Shown piece after piece: positions 37,641-46,392 of a stretch of 64,000 nucleotides of DNA. The notes below the pieces were generated by a model, which saw nothing but the letters and a program-made list of their open reading frames with translations, was not told the DNA's origin and did no database searches. Source of the stretch: Rhodocyclaceae bacterium. Lineage in GTDB: Bacteria > Pseudomonadota > Gammaproteobacteria > Burkholderiales > Rhodocyclaceae. Position 1 is the stretch's first letter. Every line of letters begins with the position of its first letter. The stretch spans positions 124,001-188,000 of the forward strand of contig JALNXH010000002.1 in the NCBI GenBank assembly GCA_023230455.1. Direction: 5' to 3'. A program made the position numbers and the translations under genes.

Positions 37641-38228
37641 ATGATCGGAAAAATCACCGGCCTGCTGTTGGAGAAGAATCCGCCGCTGATAACGGTGGAC
37701 GTGCAAGGCATCGGCTACGAGATCGACGTACCGATGAGCACCTTCTACAACCTGCCCAATATCGGCGAGCGGGTAAGCCTGCAGACCCATCTGGCGATTC
37801 GCGAGGACGGCCACTTTCTCTATGGCTTTCTCAGCGAGAGCGAACGTGCGGCCTTCCGCCAGCTGCTGAAAATTTCCGGCATCGGCGCGCGCACCGCGCT
37901 GTCGGTACTCTCCGGGCTCTCGGTGAACGAGCTGGCGCAGGCGGTCGCTTTGCAGGAAGCGGGGCGGCTGGTGAAAATTCCCGGTATCGGCAAGAAGACC
38001 GCCGAACGTCTGCTGCTGGAGTTGCGCGATAAGCTGCCGAAGGTAATCGCTGGCGGGACAACCACGGTTGCCGCGCCCGTGCCCGACGCCGGCAGCGATA
38101 TCCTCAACGCGTTGCTGGCACTCGGCTACAACGAGCGCGAGGCGCTTTCGGCGATGAAACACCTGACACCGGGAGCGACCGTCTCCGATGGCATTCGTCA
38201 GGCGCTGAAACTGCTCTCCAAAGGCTGA
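37641..38228 (+). CDS. ruvA: Holliday junction branch migration protein RuvA
   Basis: Tetrameric DNA-binding subunit that seats RuvB on Holliday junctions, 195 residues. It has the N-terminal OB domain (MIGKITGLLLEKNPP), two helix-hairpin-helix motifs (KISGIGARTALSVL and KIPGIGKKTAERLL) and the C-terminal RuvB-contacting domain (ALLALGYNEREA). It follows the UbiA gene by 9 bp and precedes ruvB by 14 bp. Confidence 0.97.
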   Translation: MIGKITGLLLEKNPPLITVDVQGIGYEIDVPMSTFYNLPNIGERVSLQTHLAIREDGHFLYGFLSESERAAFRQLLKISGIGARTALSVLSGLSVNELAQAVALQEAGRLVKIPGIGKKTAERLLLELRDKLPKVIAGGTTTVAAPVPDAGSDILNALLALGYNEREALSAMKHLTPGATVSDGIRQALKLLSKG

Positions 38229-38242
38229 AGTAAACTGCGCCC

Positions 38243-39301
38243 ATGACGGTTCAAACCGATAACTTCAACGATAGCGAGCGCCTGCTTGCGGCGGGACGCG
38301 AGTCGCCCCTGGAGGACGTGCTGGAGCGGGCGCTGCGGCCGAAGAAGCTGGCCGAGTACGTCGGCCAGCAGAAAATCCGTGAGCAGTTGGAAATTTTCAT
38401 CGAGGCGGCGCGGGGGCGCGGCGAAGCGCTCGACCACGTGCTGCTGTTCGGCCCGCCGGGACTCGGCAAAACAACTTTGGCGCATATCGTCGCCCATGAG
38501 ATGGGCGTCAATCTGCGCCAGACTTCCGGCCCGGTGCTGGAGCGCGCCGGCGATCTGGCGGCGATCCTGACCAACCTGGAACCGCATGATGTGCTGTTCA
38601 TCGACGAGATCCATCGGCTCTCGCCGGTTGTGGAGGAAATCCTCTACCCGGCGCTGGAAGATTTTCAGATCGACATCATGATCGGTGAGGGGCCGGCGGC
38701 GCGCTCGGTGAAGCTCGACCTGCCGCCGTTTACCCTGATCGGCGCTACCACCCGCGCCGGGATGCTGACCAACCCGCTGCGCGACCGCTTTGGCATCGTC
38801 TCGCGGCTCGAGTTCTACACGCCGGACGAGTTGTCATCGATCGTGCGGCGTTCCGCGCAACTCCTGAAGTGCGCCATCGCCGACGACGGCGCGGTGGAGA
38901 TCGCCAAACGGTCGCGCGGTACGCCGCGGATCGCCAACCGCCTGCTGCGCCGTGTGCGCGACTATGCCGAGGTGAAGGCCGAGGGCCATATCACCCGCCC
39001 GGTGGCGGATGCCGCGCTGACCATGCTCGACGTCGATCACCTGGGCCTTGACGTCATGGACCGCAAGCTGCTCGGCGCGATGCTGGAGAAGTTCGGCGGC
39101 GGCCCCGTCGGTGTGGACAACCTGGCGGCCGCCATCGGCGAAGCCCGCGACACCATCGAGGATGTGCTCGAACCGTATTTGATCCAGCAGGGCTATCTGC
39201 AACGTACGCCGCGTGGCCGTGTCGCCACGGCCAGCATCTGGCGGCATTTCGGTCTGGAAAGCCCGTTGCCCGCCGGCCAGCCCAATTTGTTTACCGAATG
39301 A
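38243..39301 (+). CDS. ruvB: Holliday junction helicase RuvB
   Basis: AAA+ motor for branch migration, 352 residues. Walker A GPPGLGKTT, Walker B LFIDEIHRLS, sensor GATTRAGML with arginine-finger segment, and the C-terminal winged helix (EPYLIQQGYLQRTPRGR) are all present. The next gene, a sugar-nucleotide enzyme, begins 16 bp downstream on the same strand instead of the usual ybgC/tolQ. Confidence 0.98.
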   Translation: MTVQTDNFNDSERLLAAGRESPLEDVLERALRPKKLAEYVGQQKIREQLEIFIEAARGRGEALDHVLLFGPPGLGKTTLAHIVAHEMGVNLRQTSGPVLERAGDLAAILTNLEPHDVLFIDEIHRLSPVVEEILYPALEDFQIDIMIGEGPAARSVKLDLPPFTLIGATTRAGMLTNPLRDRFGIVSRLEFYTPDELSSIVRRSAQLLKCAIADDGAVEIAKRSRGTPRIANRLLRRVRDYAEVKAEGHITRPVADAALTMLDVDHLGLDVMDRKLLGAMLEKFGGGPVGVDNLAAAIGEARDTIEDVLEPYLIQQGYLQRTPRGRVATASIWRHFGLESPLPAGQPNLFTE

Positions 39302-39317
39302 TCGGGGCCGGAACCTG

Positions 39318-40292
39318 ATGGCGGAGTTCTTCGACAGTCGCAAGCGGATTCTGGTTACCGGCGGTGCCGGCTTTCTGGGCTCGCATTTGTGCGAGCGGCT
39401 ACTCGATGCGGGGCATGAAGTCCTTTGTGTCGACAATTTCTTCACCGGGACAAAAAGAAACATCGAGCCTCTTTTGCCGAATCCGCGTTTCGAGTTGCTG
39501 AGGCACGACGTAACTTTTCCGCTTTACGTGGAGGTGGACGAAATCTATAACCTGGCCTGCCCGGCCTCGCCCGTGCATTACCAGTTCGACCCGGTCCAAA
39601 CGACCAAGACAAGCGTTCATGGCGCCATCAATATGCTCGGGCTGGCGAAACGGGTAAGGGCGAAAATTCTCCAGGCCTCGACCAGCGAGGTCTACGGCGA
39701 TCCGACGATGCACCCGCAGGTCGAGACGTATTGGGGAAACGTCAATCCGATCGGTATCCGTTCGTGCTACGACGAAGGAAAGCGTTGCGCTGAAACCCTG
39801 TTTTTCGACTATCGCAGGCAACATGGGCTGCGCATAAAGGTCGCGCGCATCTTCAATACCTACGGTCCGCGAATGCTGAGCAACGACGGAAGGGTGGTTT
39901 CCAACTTCATCGTTCAAGCGCTACTCGGAAATCCGATCACTCTCTATGGCGACGGCTCGCAAACCCGTGCCTTCTGCCATGTGGACGACATGGTGTCGGC
40001 GCTGATTGCGCTGATGGATAGCGATGACGAATTTTGCGGGCCGGTCAACCTGGGAAATCCGGAGGAAGTCACTATTGCCGCGTTGGCGCGGGAAATAATT
40101 GCCCTGTCCGGATCGTCGGCAGAGATCGTATGCAGGCCGCTGCCCGCCGACGATCCGCTACAGCGCTGCCCTGACATCGGTCTCGCCCGTGCGAAACTGG
40201 GATGGGAGCCAAGGATTGGCCGGGCCGACGGTTTGCTCCAGACCATCGAATATTTCCGGGCGCTGATGACGATGGCGCCGGTGCAAGGATAA
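39318..40292 (+). CDS. UDP-glucuronate decarboxylase (UDP-xylose synthase)
   Basis: Extended short-chain dehydrogenase/reductase of 324 residues that converts UDP-glucuronate to UDP-xylose. NAD site GGAGFLGS (15-22), Thr/Ser region ASTSEVYGDP, catalytic Y151-x3-K155 within SCYDEGKR, a signature of UXS enzymes, and the substrate segment ARIFNTYGPRM. The start is the ATG at 39318; the longer frame lies inside ruvB. It provides an activated pentose for the glycosyltransferase that follows 6 bp later, so a xylose-containing surface glycan is suggested. Confidence 0.93.
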   Translation: MAEFFDSRKRILVTGGAGFLGSHLCERLLDAGHEVLCVDNFFTGTKRNIEPLLPNPRFELLRHDVTFPLYVEVDEIYNLACPASPVHYQFDPVQTTKTSVHGAINMLGLAKRVRAKILQASTSEVYGDPTMHPQVETYWGNVNPIGIRSCYDEGKRCAETLFFDYRRQHGLRIKVARIFNTYGPRMLSNDGRVVSNFIVQALLGNPITLYGDGSQTRAFCHVDDMVSALIALMDSDDEFCGPVNLGNPEEVTIAALAREIIALSGSSAEIVCRPLPADDPLQRCPDIGLARAKLGWEPRIGRADGLLQTIEYFRALMTMAPVQG

Positions 40293-40298
40293 ATCCGC

Positions 40299-41195
40299 AT
40301 GGCGATTGACCAAGCAACGCCGACGCTCGCCTACATCACAAGCTGCAAGGGGCGTCTCTCGCATCTGCGGGAATCCTTGCCGCGCATCGTGGAGCAGCCT
40401 GCTCTTGAGCCCATCGTTGTCGATTACGGATGCCCCGAGGCTTGCGGCGATTGGGTCGAGGCTAATTTCCCTAGCGTCAAAGTCGTGCGCAGCGGCCCGA
40501 CGAGCGGCTTCAATGCATCGATTGCGCGCAATCTTGGTGCAGCGGCCGCGAGTTCGCCGTGGTTTGGATTTTTCGATGCGGATGTTCTGCTCAGTACGTC
40601 GTTCTCGACTCGGGTGGTTCCTGCACTGGCGGCAGGAAATTTCTATCGGGCGAATCCGGTGACCTATCAGACCTGGGGTTCGTTGATCTGCCATCGCAAC
40701 GACTTTGCGCTCGTAGGCGGTTACGACGAGGCCTATACCGGTTGGGGCGGTGAGGACGATGATCTGATCACCTTCCTTTCCCTCCTCGGACGCCGGCAAA
40801 TGGGATTCCCGGCGGAGTTGTTGAGCGAAATTGCCCACTCCGATGAGCAGCGCACGCGGTTCTGCGAGATTCAGGATCGTTGGCTGCAAAGCCGCATCAA
40901 CCAAGTGTACTTGCAGGCAAAACTGGATCTCTATCGGATACGTGGGACCCGCCTTGAAAGCGGCGAGGCAAACGCACTGTTTGGCGAAATTCAGCGGACG
41001 TTCGCCAATGCCGGCGGTAAGGGGGCGGCGCAGGATTCGGTTTCCGTGGTGCTGCCGGCCGCACTGATTGGCTCGCCGCCGCAAAATGGAATGATCGAAA
41101 TTGCAGAATTGCAACGCACCATAACGTATACCGTTCGGGTAAAGGGGCGGGTTGCCAATCCAGGTATTGCGCCCAGCGATGTCGAGTGCATCTGA
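40299..41195 (+). CDS. GT-A family 2-like glycosyltransferase
   Basis: Glycosyltransferase of 298 residues. The DXD metal motif is D93-A-D95 (FFDADV), and GWGGEDDD (148-155) resembles the galactosyltransferase-type acceptor loop of GT7/GT27 and chondroitin-polymerase-like domains. The C-terminal third (from about 205) lacks a motif I recognise. It is between the UDP-xylose synthase and an FkbM methyltransferase, so it probably transfers a sugar to a surface polysaccharide or protein. Confidence 0.87.
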   Translation: MAIDQATPTLAYITSCKGRLSHLRESLPRIVEQPALEPIVVDYGCPEACGDWVEANFPSVKVVRSGPTSGFNASIARNLGAAAASSPWFGFFDADVLLSTSFSTRVVPALAAGNFYRANPVTYQTWGSLICHRNDFALVGGYDEAYTGWGGEDDDLITFLSLLGRRQMGFPAELLSEIAHSDEQRTRFCEIQDRWLQSRINQVYLQAKLDLYRIRGTRLESGEANALFGEIQRTFANAGGKGAAQDSVSVVLPAALIGSPPQNGMIEIAELQRTITYTVRVKGRVANPGIAPSDVECI

Positions 41196-41931
41196 ACGCC
41201 GCCCGCCAAAGTCGATGAGACAATTGACGATCCCGCGCGGCGGGTTGCCTGCGATCGCATTGACGATTCCCGACGACCAGCCGACGGATTACCTGATCAA
41301 CGAAATTTATTCCGGCCGTTGCTATGCTCCGGTCCCTTGCGTGACTGATGTGGCAAGCGTCATCGATATCGGAGCGAATGTCGGTCTTGCGGCGGCCTAC
41401 TTCCGGGCATGTTATCCGGATGCCCTGATCCACGGTTTCGAACCGGCTCCCGAGACCTTTGCGATCTTTGCGGCGAATGCAGAACGCATCGGTCGCTGCG
41501 TCGCGCATTCCTGGGGCTTGTACGCGTGCGATCGTCGGGTGAATTTGTTTCTCGGGCGTGAGGGCGCGGCGAACAATTCGATCTGCCAACACGAATATTC
41601 GTCGACGAACGCGATTTCGGTGGAGCTCAAAGCCTCCGGCCGTGTTTTTTCCGCGCTGTCTTTGCCGGACAGCGTCGACATCGTCAAGATTGACACCGAA
41701 GGCTGCGAGATCCCGGTACTGAGAGGGTTGGAGTCGTGGCTGAGCCGGGTTCGGCTGTTTTATATCGAGTTTCATTCGGAAGGCGACCGCCGCGTCATCG
41801 ACGATCTGCTGCAACCGACACATACCCTGTGGCGCGCAGCTATCCATTCGCCGCACCGCGGACTCGTGGTCTATGTGCGGAGAGATTGTCTGCCTGCCGT
41901 GCTTCCCGATGCGGCGCTGGTCAGTGAGTAG
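41179..41931 (+). CDS. FkbM family SAM-dependent methyltransferase
   Basis: Methyltransferase of about 250 residues, family typically O-methylating sugars or polyketides. SAM motif I is VIDIGANVGLAAAYF, motif II FEPAPETF, and the FkbM signature DIVKIDTEGCEIPVLRGL is present. The start is uncertain: ATG at 41179 overlaps the upstream gene by 17 nt, ATG at 41215 avoids overlap; neither has a good ribosome site. By eye the base composition here is less GC-rich than ruvB or tolQ, consistent with acquisition. It ends 20 bp before ybgC. Confidence 0.87.
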   Translation: MSSASERRPPKSMRQLTIPRGGLPAIALTIPDDQPTDYLINEIYSGRCYAPVPCVTDVASVIDIGANVGLAAAYFRACYPDALIHGFEPAPETFAIFAANAERIGRCVAHSWGLYACDRRVNLFLGREGAANNSICQHEYSSTNAISVELKASGRVFSALSLPDSVDIVKIDTEGCEIPVLRGLESWLSRVRLFYIEFHSEGDRRVIDDLLQPTHTLWRAAIHSPHRGLVVYVRRDCLPAVLPDAALVSE

Positions 41932-41951
41932 CGCGATGGGTTGTTTCCGCT

Positions 41952-42395
41952 ATGCGCCAAACTGCTGAATACGGGCCGAAGCCGCCGGGAGAAGACCGCC
42001 ATGCGCTCGCGGTTCGTGTGTATTACGAGGACACCGACGCCGGCGGCGTGGTTTACTACGCCAACTATCTGCGCTTCCTCGAGCGGGCACGCACGGAGTT
42101 TTTGCGGCGGCTTGGCTATGGACAAGCGGATCTGGCACAGACTACCGGCCTGGCGTTTGCTGTGCGTTCCATTTCAGCGGAATATTTGCTGCCGGCGCGG
42201 CTCGACGATGAACTTGTGGTGACCTGTAGCATCGAAAGCCTCGGGCGTGCCCAGGTTGGATTCGGCCAGCGCGTGTTACGCGGCGGTGACCTGTTGCTGG
42301 AAGCCCGTGTGCGCGTCGCTTGTTTTGAACTGGCTCGGGGCAAGGCGGCGCCGATGCCCCGCGAACTTCACGAGAAACTCAAGGCTTTTATATGA
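41952..42395 (+). CDS. ybgC: Tol-Pal associated acyl-CoA thioesterase YbgC
   Basis: Cytoplasmic hotdog-fold thioesterase of 147 residues, usually the first gene of the tol-pal cluster. The catalytic segment YYEDTDAGGVVYYANYLRFLERARTEFLR is fully conserved, including the active-site Asp. Two longer-standing ideas are short-chain acyl-CoA hydrolysis and a link to phospholipid synthesis. It is 56 bp before tolQ. Confidence 0.96.
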   Translation: MRQTAEYGPKPPGEDRHALAVRVYYEDTDAGGVVYYANYLRFLERARTEFLRRLGYGQADLAQTTGLAFAVRSISAEYLLPARLDDELVVTCSIESLGRAQVGFGQRVLRGGDLLLEARVRVACFELARGKAAPMPRELHEKLKAFI

Positions 42396-42450
42396 GAACC
42401 TATTTTTCATTTCCTTTCTTGCCGCCCTGGCGCGGCGCGGCGCAGACAAA

Positions 42451-43128
42451 ATGAATCTTTCCCAAGACCTGTCGATCATCGATCTGTTTATCCAGGCCAG
42501 CTTTGCAGTCAAGCTGGTGATGGGCCTCCTCATTGGCGTTTCCGTGATGTCTTGGTACTGGATCTTCCGCAAGTGGTTCGCGATCCGCGATGCGCGGGCG
42601 CGCACGGAGGAATTCGAACGCGACTTCTGGAGCGGCGGCGACCTCAACGCCCTGTTCCAGAGCGCGGTTAACGACCGCCACAGCGCCGGTGCGCTGGAGC
42701 GCATCTTCGAAGCCGGCTATCGCGAGTTCACCAAGCTGCGCGGGCAGAAGTCACTCGATCCGTCGGCGGTGGTGGACGGCATTCGCCGCGCCATGCGGGC
42801 CACCTACCAGCGCGAACTGGACGATCTCGATGCGCACCTGTCCTTTCTCGCCTCGGTCGGCTCGGTGTCGCCGTACGTCGGGCTGTTCGGTACCGTGTGG
42901 GGCATCATGCATGCGTTCCGCGGCCTCGCCAACGTTGCTTCGGCCACTCTCTCTGCAGTCGCTCCGGGTATTGCCGAGGCCTTGGTGGCGACGGCCATCG
43001 GCCTGTTCGCGGCGATTCCCGCGGTGCTCGCCTACAATAGTTTCGCCCACGATGTGGACCGGCTTTCGGTGCGTTTCGAGAGCTTCATGGAGGAGTTCGC
43101 CAACATCCTCCAGCGGCAGCTGAAGTAA
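42451..43128 (+). CDS. tolQ: Tol-Pal system proton channel protein TolQ
   Basis: Inner-membrane protein of 225 residues that, with TolR, uses the proton gradient to energise TolA during cell constriction. It has three transmembrane helices (about 18-38, 130-155 and 170-190) and the conserved VGLFGTVWGIMHAF and AIGLFAAIPAVLAYN segments of the MotA/ExbB family. The ATG at 42451 gives the standard N-terminus. The next gene is not tolR but a glycosyltransferase that starts three bases after the tolQ stop. Confidence 0.97.
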   Translation: MNLSQDLSIIDLFIQASFAVKLVMGLLIGVSVMSWYWIFRKWFAIRDARARTEEFERDFWSGGDLNALFQSAVNDRHSAGALERIFEAGYREFTKLRGQKSLDPSAVVDGIRRAMRATYQRELDDLDAHLSFLASVGSVSPYVGLFGTVWGIMHAFRGLANVASATLSAVAPGIAEALVATAIGLFAAIPAVLAYNSFAHDVDRLSVRFESFMEEFANILQRQLK

Positions 43129-43131
43129 GCC

Positions 43132-43905
43132 ATGGCGAGTGCGCTTCCTGCCGTGCAGATGTTGTGGGTCGAGGGTCCGCTATCGCAGCTGGAACGGTTG
43201 TCGATCGCTTCGTTCCTGGCGCATGGCTACGCAGTCCATCTCTATACCTACGGAATCGACGGCGAGGTGCCGCGCGGCACGACGTTGATGGATGCCGGTG
43301 AGATCGTCGCTCCGTCCGAACGGTTCAGCCTGAGCCAAGCTGACGGGTTCGGCAGCGTCGCGCCGTTCTCCAACCGCTTCCGCTACAAACTGCTCTACGA
43401 ACGTGGCGGCATCTGGTGCGACAGCGATATCGTGCTGCTCAAGCCGCTCGGCTTCCTGTCGGGACAGGATTACTGGTTCGCCAGCGAATACTGGATCGAA
43501 GACGGCGAGAAGAAGCGCATGACGGCGAAGGTGGCTAGTTGTTTCCTCAAGGCCCCGCGCGGCAGCGAAGCGATGCGTGAATGCTACGAACGCGCGTTGG
43601 CGACCGACGTGGGGAGCGCGGAATGGGGCGCTACCGGAGCAAAGCTGGTGGCCGATGTGGTTTCCCGTCGTCGCCTCGGGGACTCGGTGCTCAAACCCAA
43701 TGTGATCTGCCCCGTGGCCTGCTGGGATTTCACCAAATTGTTGTCCGGCATGCATACCCTGCCGTCCGACGCCTATGCCATCCACTTTTACAACGAGATG
43801 CTGCGCAGGAATTTTTTCGATAAGGATGCGGCGTACGAGCCCCTCTGCATTTACGAGCGGCTCAAGGCGCATTACCTGAAGCGGACGGGGAGTGGCTTGA
43901 GATGA
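43132..43905 (+). CDS. DXD glycosyltransferase (GT32/capsule type) inserted between tolQ and tolR
   Basis: Glycosyltransferase of 257 residues related to the sugar-binding DXD family: NRFRYKLLYERGGIWCDSDIVLLKPL carries the DXD motif as D97-S-D99, and the C-terminal IHFYNEMLRR matches the closing His/Trp segment of the fold. It has no transmembrane helix and probably acts on a membrane-bound glycan intermediate. Three bases separate it from the tolQ stop and its own stop overlaps the tolR start (ATGA), so it is translated as part of the Tol operon. Such a gene between tolQ and tolR is not part of the canonical arrangement. Confidence 0.88.
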   Translation: MASALPAVQMLWVEGPLSQLERLSIASFLAHGYAVHLYTYGIDGEVPRGTTLMDAGEIVAPSERFSLSQADGFGSVAPFSNRFRYKLLYERGGIWCDSDIVLLKPLGFLSGQDYWFASEYWIEDGEKKRMTAKVASCFLKAPRGSEAMRECYERALATDVGSAEWGATGAKLVADVVSRRRLGDSVLKPNVICPVACWDFTKLLSGMHTLPSDAYAIHFYNEMLRRNFFDKDAAYEPLCIYERLKAHYLKRTGSGLR

Positions 43906-44309
43906 GACAACGCAGGCTGATGAACCAGATCAACGTCGTGCCTTACATCGACGTGATGCTGGTCTTGCTGGTGATTTTCATGGTTACCGCACCGATGATC
44001 CAGACCGGCAGCGTCGACCTGCCCAGCGTCGGCAAGAGCGCGCAGCCGGCGGTGGGACCGCTGGAGGTGATCATCCGCGCCGACCGTAGCGTGGCCCTGC
44101 GCGACCGGGCCAAAGGCGGCGCGGAGGAGGAGGTGAGCCGCAGCGACCTTCCCGGGCGGCTGCACGCTGCGCAGCAGGCGAATCCGCAGCAGGCGGTGCT
44201 GATCGCTGCCGACAAGAGCGTGCGCTATGAACTGGTGTTGGATGTGATGGACCAGTTGCAACGCCAGAACGTGGCCAAGATCGGCCTGCTGGTGCAGCCG
44301 GCGAAGTGA
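43902..44309 (+). CDS. tolR: Tol-Pal system protein TolR
   Basis: ExbD/TolR family, 135 residues. An N-terminal helix with the proton-carrying Asp (NVVPYIDVMLVLLVIFMV) is followed by a periplasmic domain. It pairs with TolQ in the proton channel. It overlaps the glycosyltransferase upstream by four bases, and its stop codon overlaps a GTG that may start tolA. Confidence 0.96.
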   Translation: MRQRRLMNQINVVPYIDVMLVLLVIFMVTAPMIQTGSVDLPSVGKSAQPAVGPLEVIIRADRSVALRDRAKGGAEEEVSRSDLPGRLHAAQQANPQQAVLIAADKSVRYELVLDVMDQLQRQNVAKIGLLVQPAK

Positions 44310-45070
44310 CCATGGACGTGGCCCTGGAGCCTTATGCGCCGCGCGAGGCGCCGGGACGGACGATCTCCATCGTGTTGGCCCTGGCAATGCACTTGGCGTT
44401 GGCGGTTTTCCTGATCTACGGTATTCGCTGGCAGAGCTCTGCGCCGGCGGCCGTCGAGGTCAGTCTGGTGCGCGCCCTTCCCGAGTCCGCTACGCCGCCG
44501 CGGGCTGCGCCCGAGCCGCGTCCAGAGCCGAAAGTCGAGCCGCGTCCGGAGCCTAAAATCGAGCCCAAGCCACCGCTCAAGCCGGACATCGTCATTAAGG
44601 AAAAACCGAAGGCAAAGCCCCGGCCGGAAGCCAAGGAACCGCCACCCAAGCCGGCCGATCCGCTGCAAAGCATGCTCAACAAGGAACTGGCGCGAGAGCA
44701 GGCCAGCCTCGACCAGCACAAGATGACCCAGGCCATCGAGCGAGAGCAGGCACAACTCCGCGCCGGCCAGGCCGCCGCCGCCATGGGGCGGGCGAGCGCG
44801 AAATGGGCGGACCGCATCAACGCGGCGATCAAGCCGCGGATCGTGCGCGTGCCCGGCGTCAGCGGCAATCCCGAGGCGGTTTACGAAGTGACGCTGCTGC
44901 CCGATGGCAGCGTGCTGGGCGAGCCGAAGAGGAAGAAATCCACCGGCAATGCCGCGCTCGATGCGAGCATCGAGCGCGCGATCCTGCAATCCAGTCCGTT
45001 GCCCAAGCCCGATGACCCACGAGTGTTTCAGCGTGTTCTCAACCTGACCTTCAGACCGCTCGAGGACTGA
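44306..45070 (+). CDS. tolA: Tol-Pal system protein TolA
   Basis: Trans-periplasmic link between the TolQR motor and Pal/TolB, about 254 residues, much shorter than the enteric protein. N-terminal helix (about 20-42), a Pro/Lys/Glu-rich stretch (EPRPEPKVEPRPEPKIEPK, about 70-110), a helical region of about 50 residues, and a TonB-like C-terminal domain (WADRINAAIKPRIV to the end). It may start at GTG 44306, overlapping tolR, or at ATG 44312. Confidence 0.93.
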   Translation: MTMDVALEPYAPREAPGRTISIVLALAMHLALAVFLIYGIRWQSSAPAAVEVSLVRALPESATPPRAAPEPRPEPKVEPRPEPKIEPKPPLKPDIVIKEKPKAKPRPEAKEPPPKPADPLQSMLNKELAREQASLDQHKMTQAIEREQAQLRAGQAAAAMGRASAKWADRINAAIKPRIVRVPGVSGNPEAVYEVTLLPDGSVLGEPKRKKSTGNAALDASIERAILQSSPLPKPDDPRVFQRVLNLTFRPLED

Positions 45071-45088
45071 GCCGTATAATTACGCGCC

Positions 45089-46363
45089 ATGACCCGTATC
45101 CGCTTCCTTGCAACCCTTGCGCTGGCCGCAGTCAGCGCATCCGCGTCGGCCCAGTTGTCGGTCGAAATCACCGGTGCCGGCGCCAACCGGATTCCGATTG
45201 CCATCGCCAATTTCGAAGGCGAGCGCATCGTCTCGCAGGCCCTCGTCTCCGTGGTGCGCGCCGACCTTGAGCGCAGCGGCGTATTCCGCCTGATCGAACC
45301 GGGCGCCGCTCCGCTCGGCGAGACGGTCGCGTTGAACTACGGCGATTGGCGTAGCCGGACCGTCGATGGGGTCGTCGTCGGCAGCGTGCTGCCGCTGGCC
45401 GAAGGCCGCTACGACACGCGTTTCCGTCTGCACGACGTGCCGAAGCAGGCGTTGCTGGTGGCCCAGGGTTTGGCCCATGCGTCCACACCCTACCAGTTGC
45501 GCGCAACGGCCCATCGCATGGCCGACACGATCTACGAGAAACTCACCGGCGAGCCCGGGGTGTTTTCCACCCGCATTGCCTACGTAGTGAAGAGCACCGG
45601 ACGCTACGAACTACAGATCGCCGATGCCGATGGCGCCAATCCGCAGGCGGCGCTGGCTTCGCGCGAGCCGATCATCTCGCCGACCTGGTCGCCCGATGGC
45701 AACAAACTGGCCTACGTGTCCTTCGAAGCGAAGAAGCCGGTCGTCTGGGTACACGATCTGGCCAGTGGGCGACGCCATGTCGCCGCCAATTTCAAGGGTT
45801 CCAACTCCGCCCCGGCCTGGTCGCCGGACGGCAAGGCGCTGGCCGTAGTGCTGACCAAGGACGGCAGTTCCCAGATCTATACCGTCAGGGTGGACGGCAG
45901 CGGCGCGACGCGGCTGGCCTCATCGCCAGGCATCGACACCGAACCGCGCTATTCGCCCGACGGCGCATGGATCTATTTCACGTCCGACCGCGGCGGCAGT
46001 CCGCAGATCTACCGCATTCCCGCTAGCGGCGGCGCTGCCGAGCGAATCACCTTCAACGGCAGTTATAACGTGACGCCGAGGCCGTCGCCGGACGGCAAGA
46101 GCCTGGCTTTTATTTCCCGCGAGGGCGGCCGTTTCCAACTGACATTGATGGATCTGTCCAGCCGCCAGACGCAGATCCTGACCGATTCCGTCAAGGACGA
46201 GTCGCCCAGCTTCGCGCCCAATGGCCGTATGATTCTGTACGCCTCCGAATCCGGCGGCCGCGGCGTTCTCGCTGCGGTTTCCAGCGACGGCAGCGTCAAA
46301 CAGCGGTTGTCCATCCAGGCCGCCGATGTCAGGGAACCCGCTTGGGGTCCTTTCGTCAAATAA
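45089..46363 (+). CDS. tolB: Tol-Pal system beta-propeller protein TolB
   Basis: Periplasmic protein of 424 residues: signal peptide (LATLALAAVSASASAQ), an N-terminal alpha/beta domain that contacts TolA (about 24-165), and a six-bladed beta-propeller made of repeats such as PTWSPDGNKLAYVSFE, PAWSPDGKALAVVL and PRYSPDGAWIYFTSD. It binds Pal at the outer membrane. It starts 18 bp after tolA. Confidence 0.97.
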   Translation: MTRIRFLATLALAAVSASASAQLSVEITGAGANRIPIAIANFEGERIVSQALVSVVRADLERSGVFRLIEPGAAPLGETVALNYGDWRSRTVDGVVVGSVLPLAEGRYDTRFRLHDVPKQALLVAQGLAHASTPYQLRATAHRMADTIYEKLTGEPGVFSTRIAYVVKSTGRYELQIADADGANPQAALASREPIISPTWSPDGNKLAYVSFEAKKPVVWVHDLASGRRHVAANFKGSNSAPAWSPDGKALAVVLTKDGSSQIYTVRVDGSGATRLASSPGIDTEPRYSPDGAWIYFTSDRGGSPQIYRIPASGGAAERITFNGSYNVTPRPSPDGKSLAFISREGGRFQLTLMDLSSRQTQILTDSVKDESPSFAPNGRMILYASESGGRGVLAAVSSDGSVKQRLSIQAADVREPAWGPFVK

Positions 46364-46392
46364 CCTTTTAGCCACGATCACGGAGATCAATC

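Noticed and set aside
45075..45080. TATAAT hexamer just before tolB
   Set aside because: Only 8 bp from the ATG and with no suitable -35 box; would give a transcript without a ribosome site. Probably chance.
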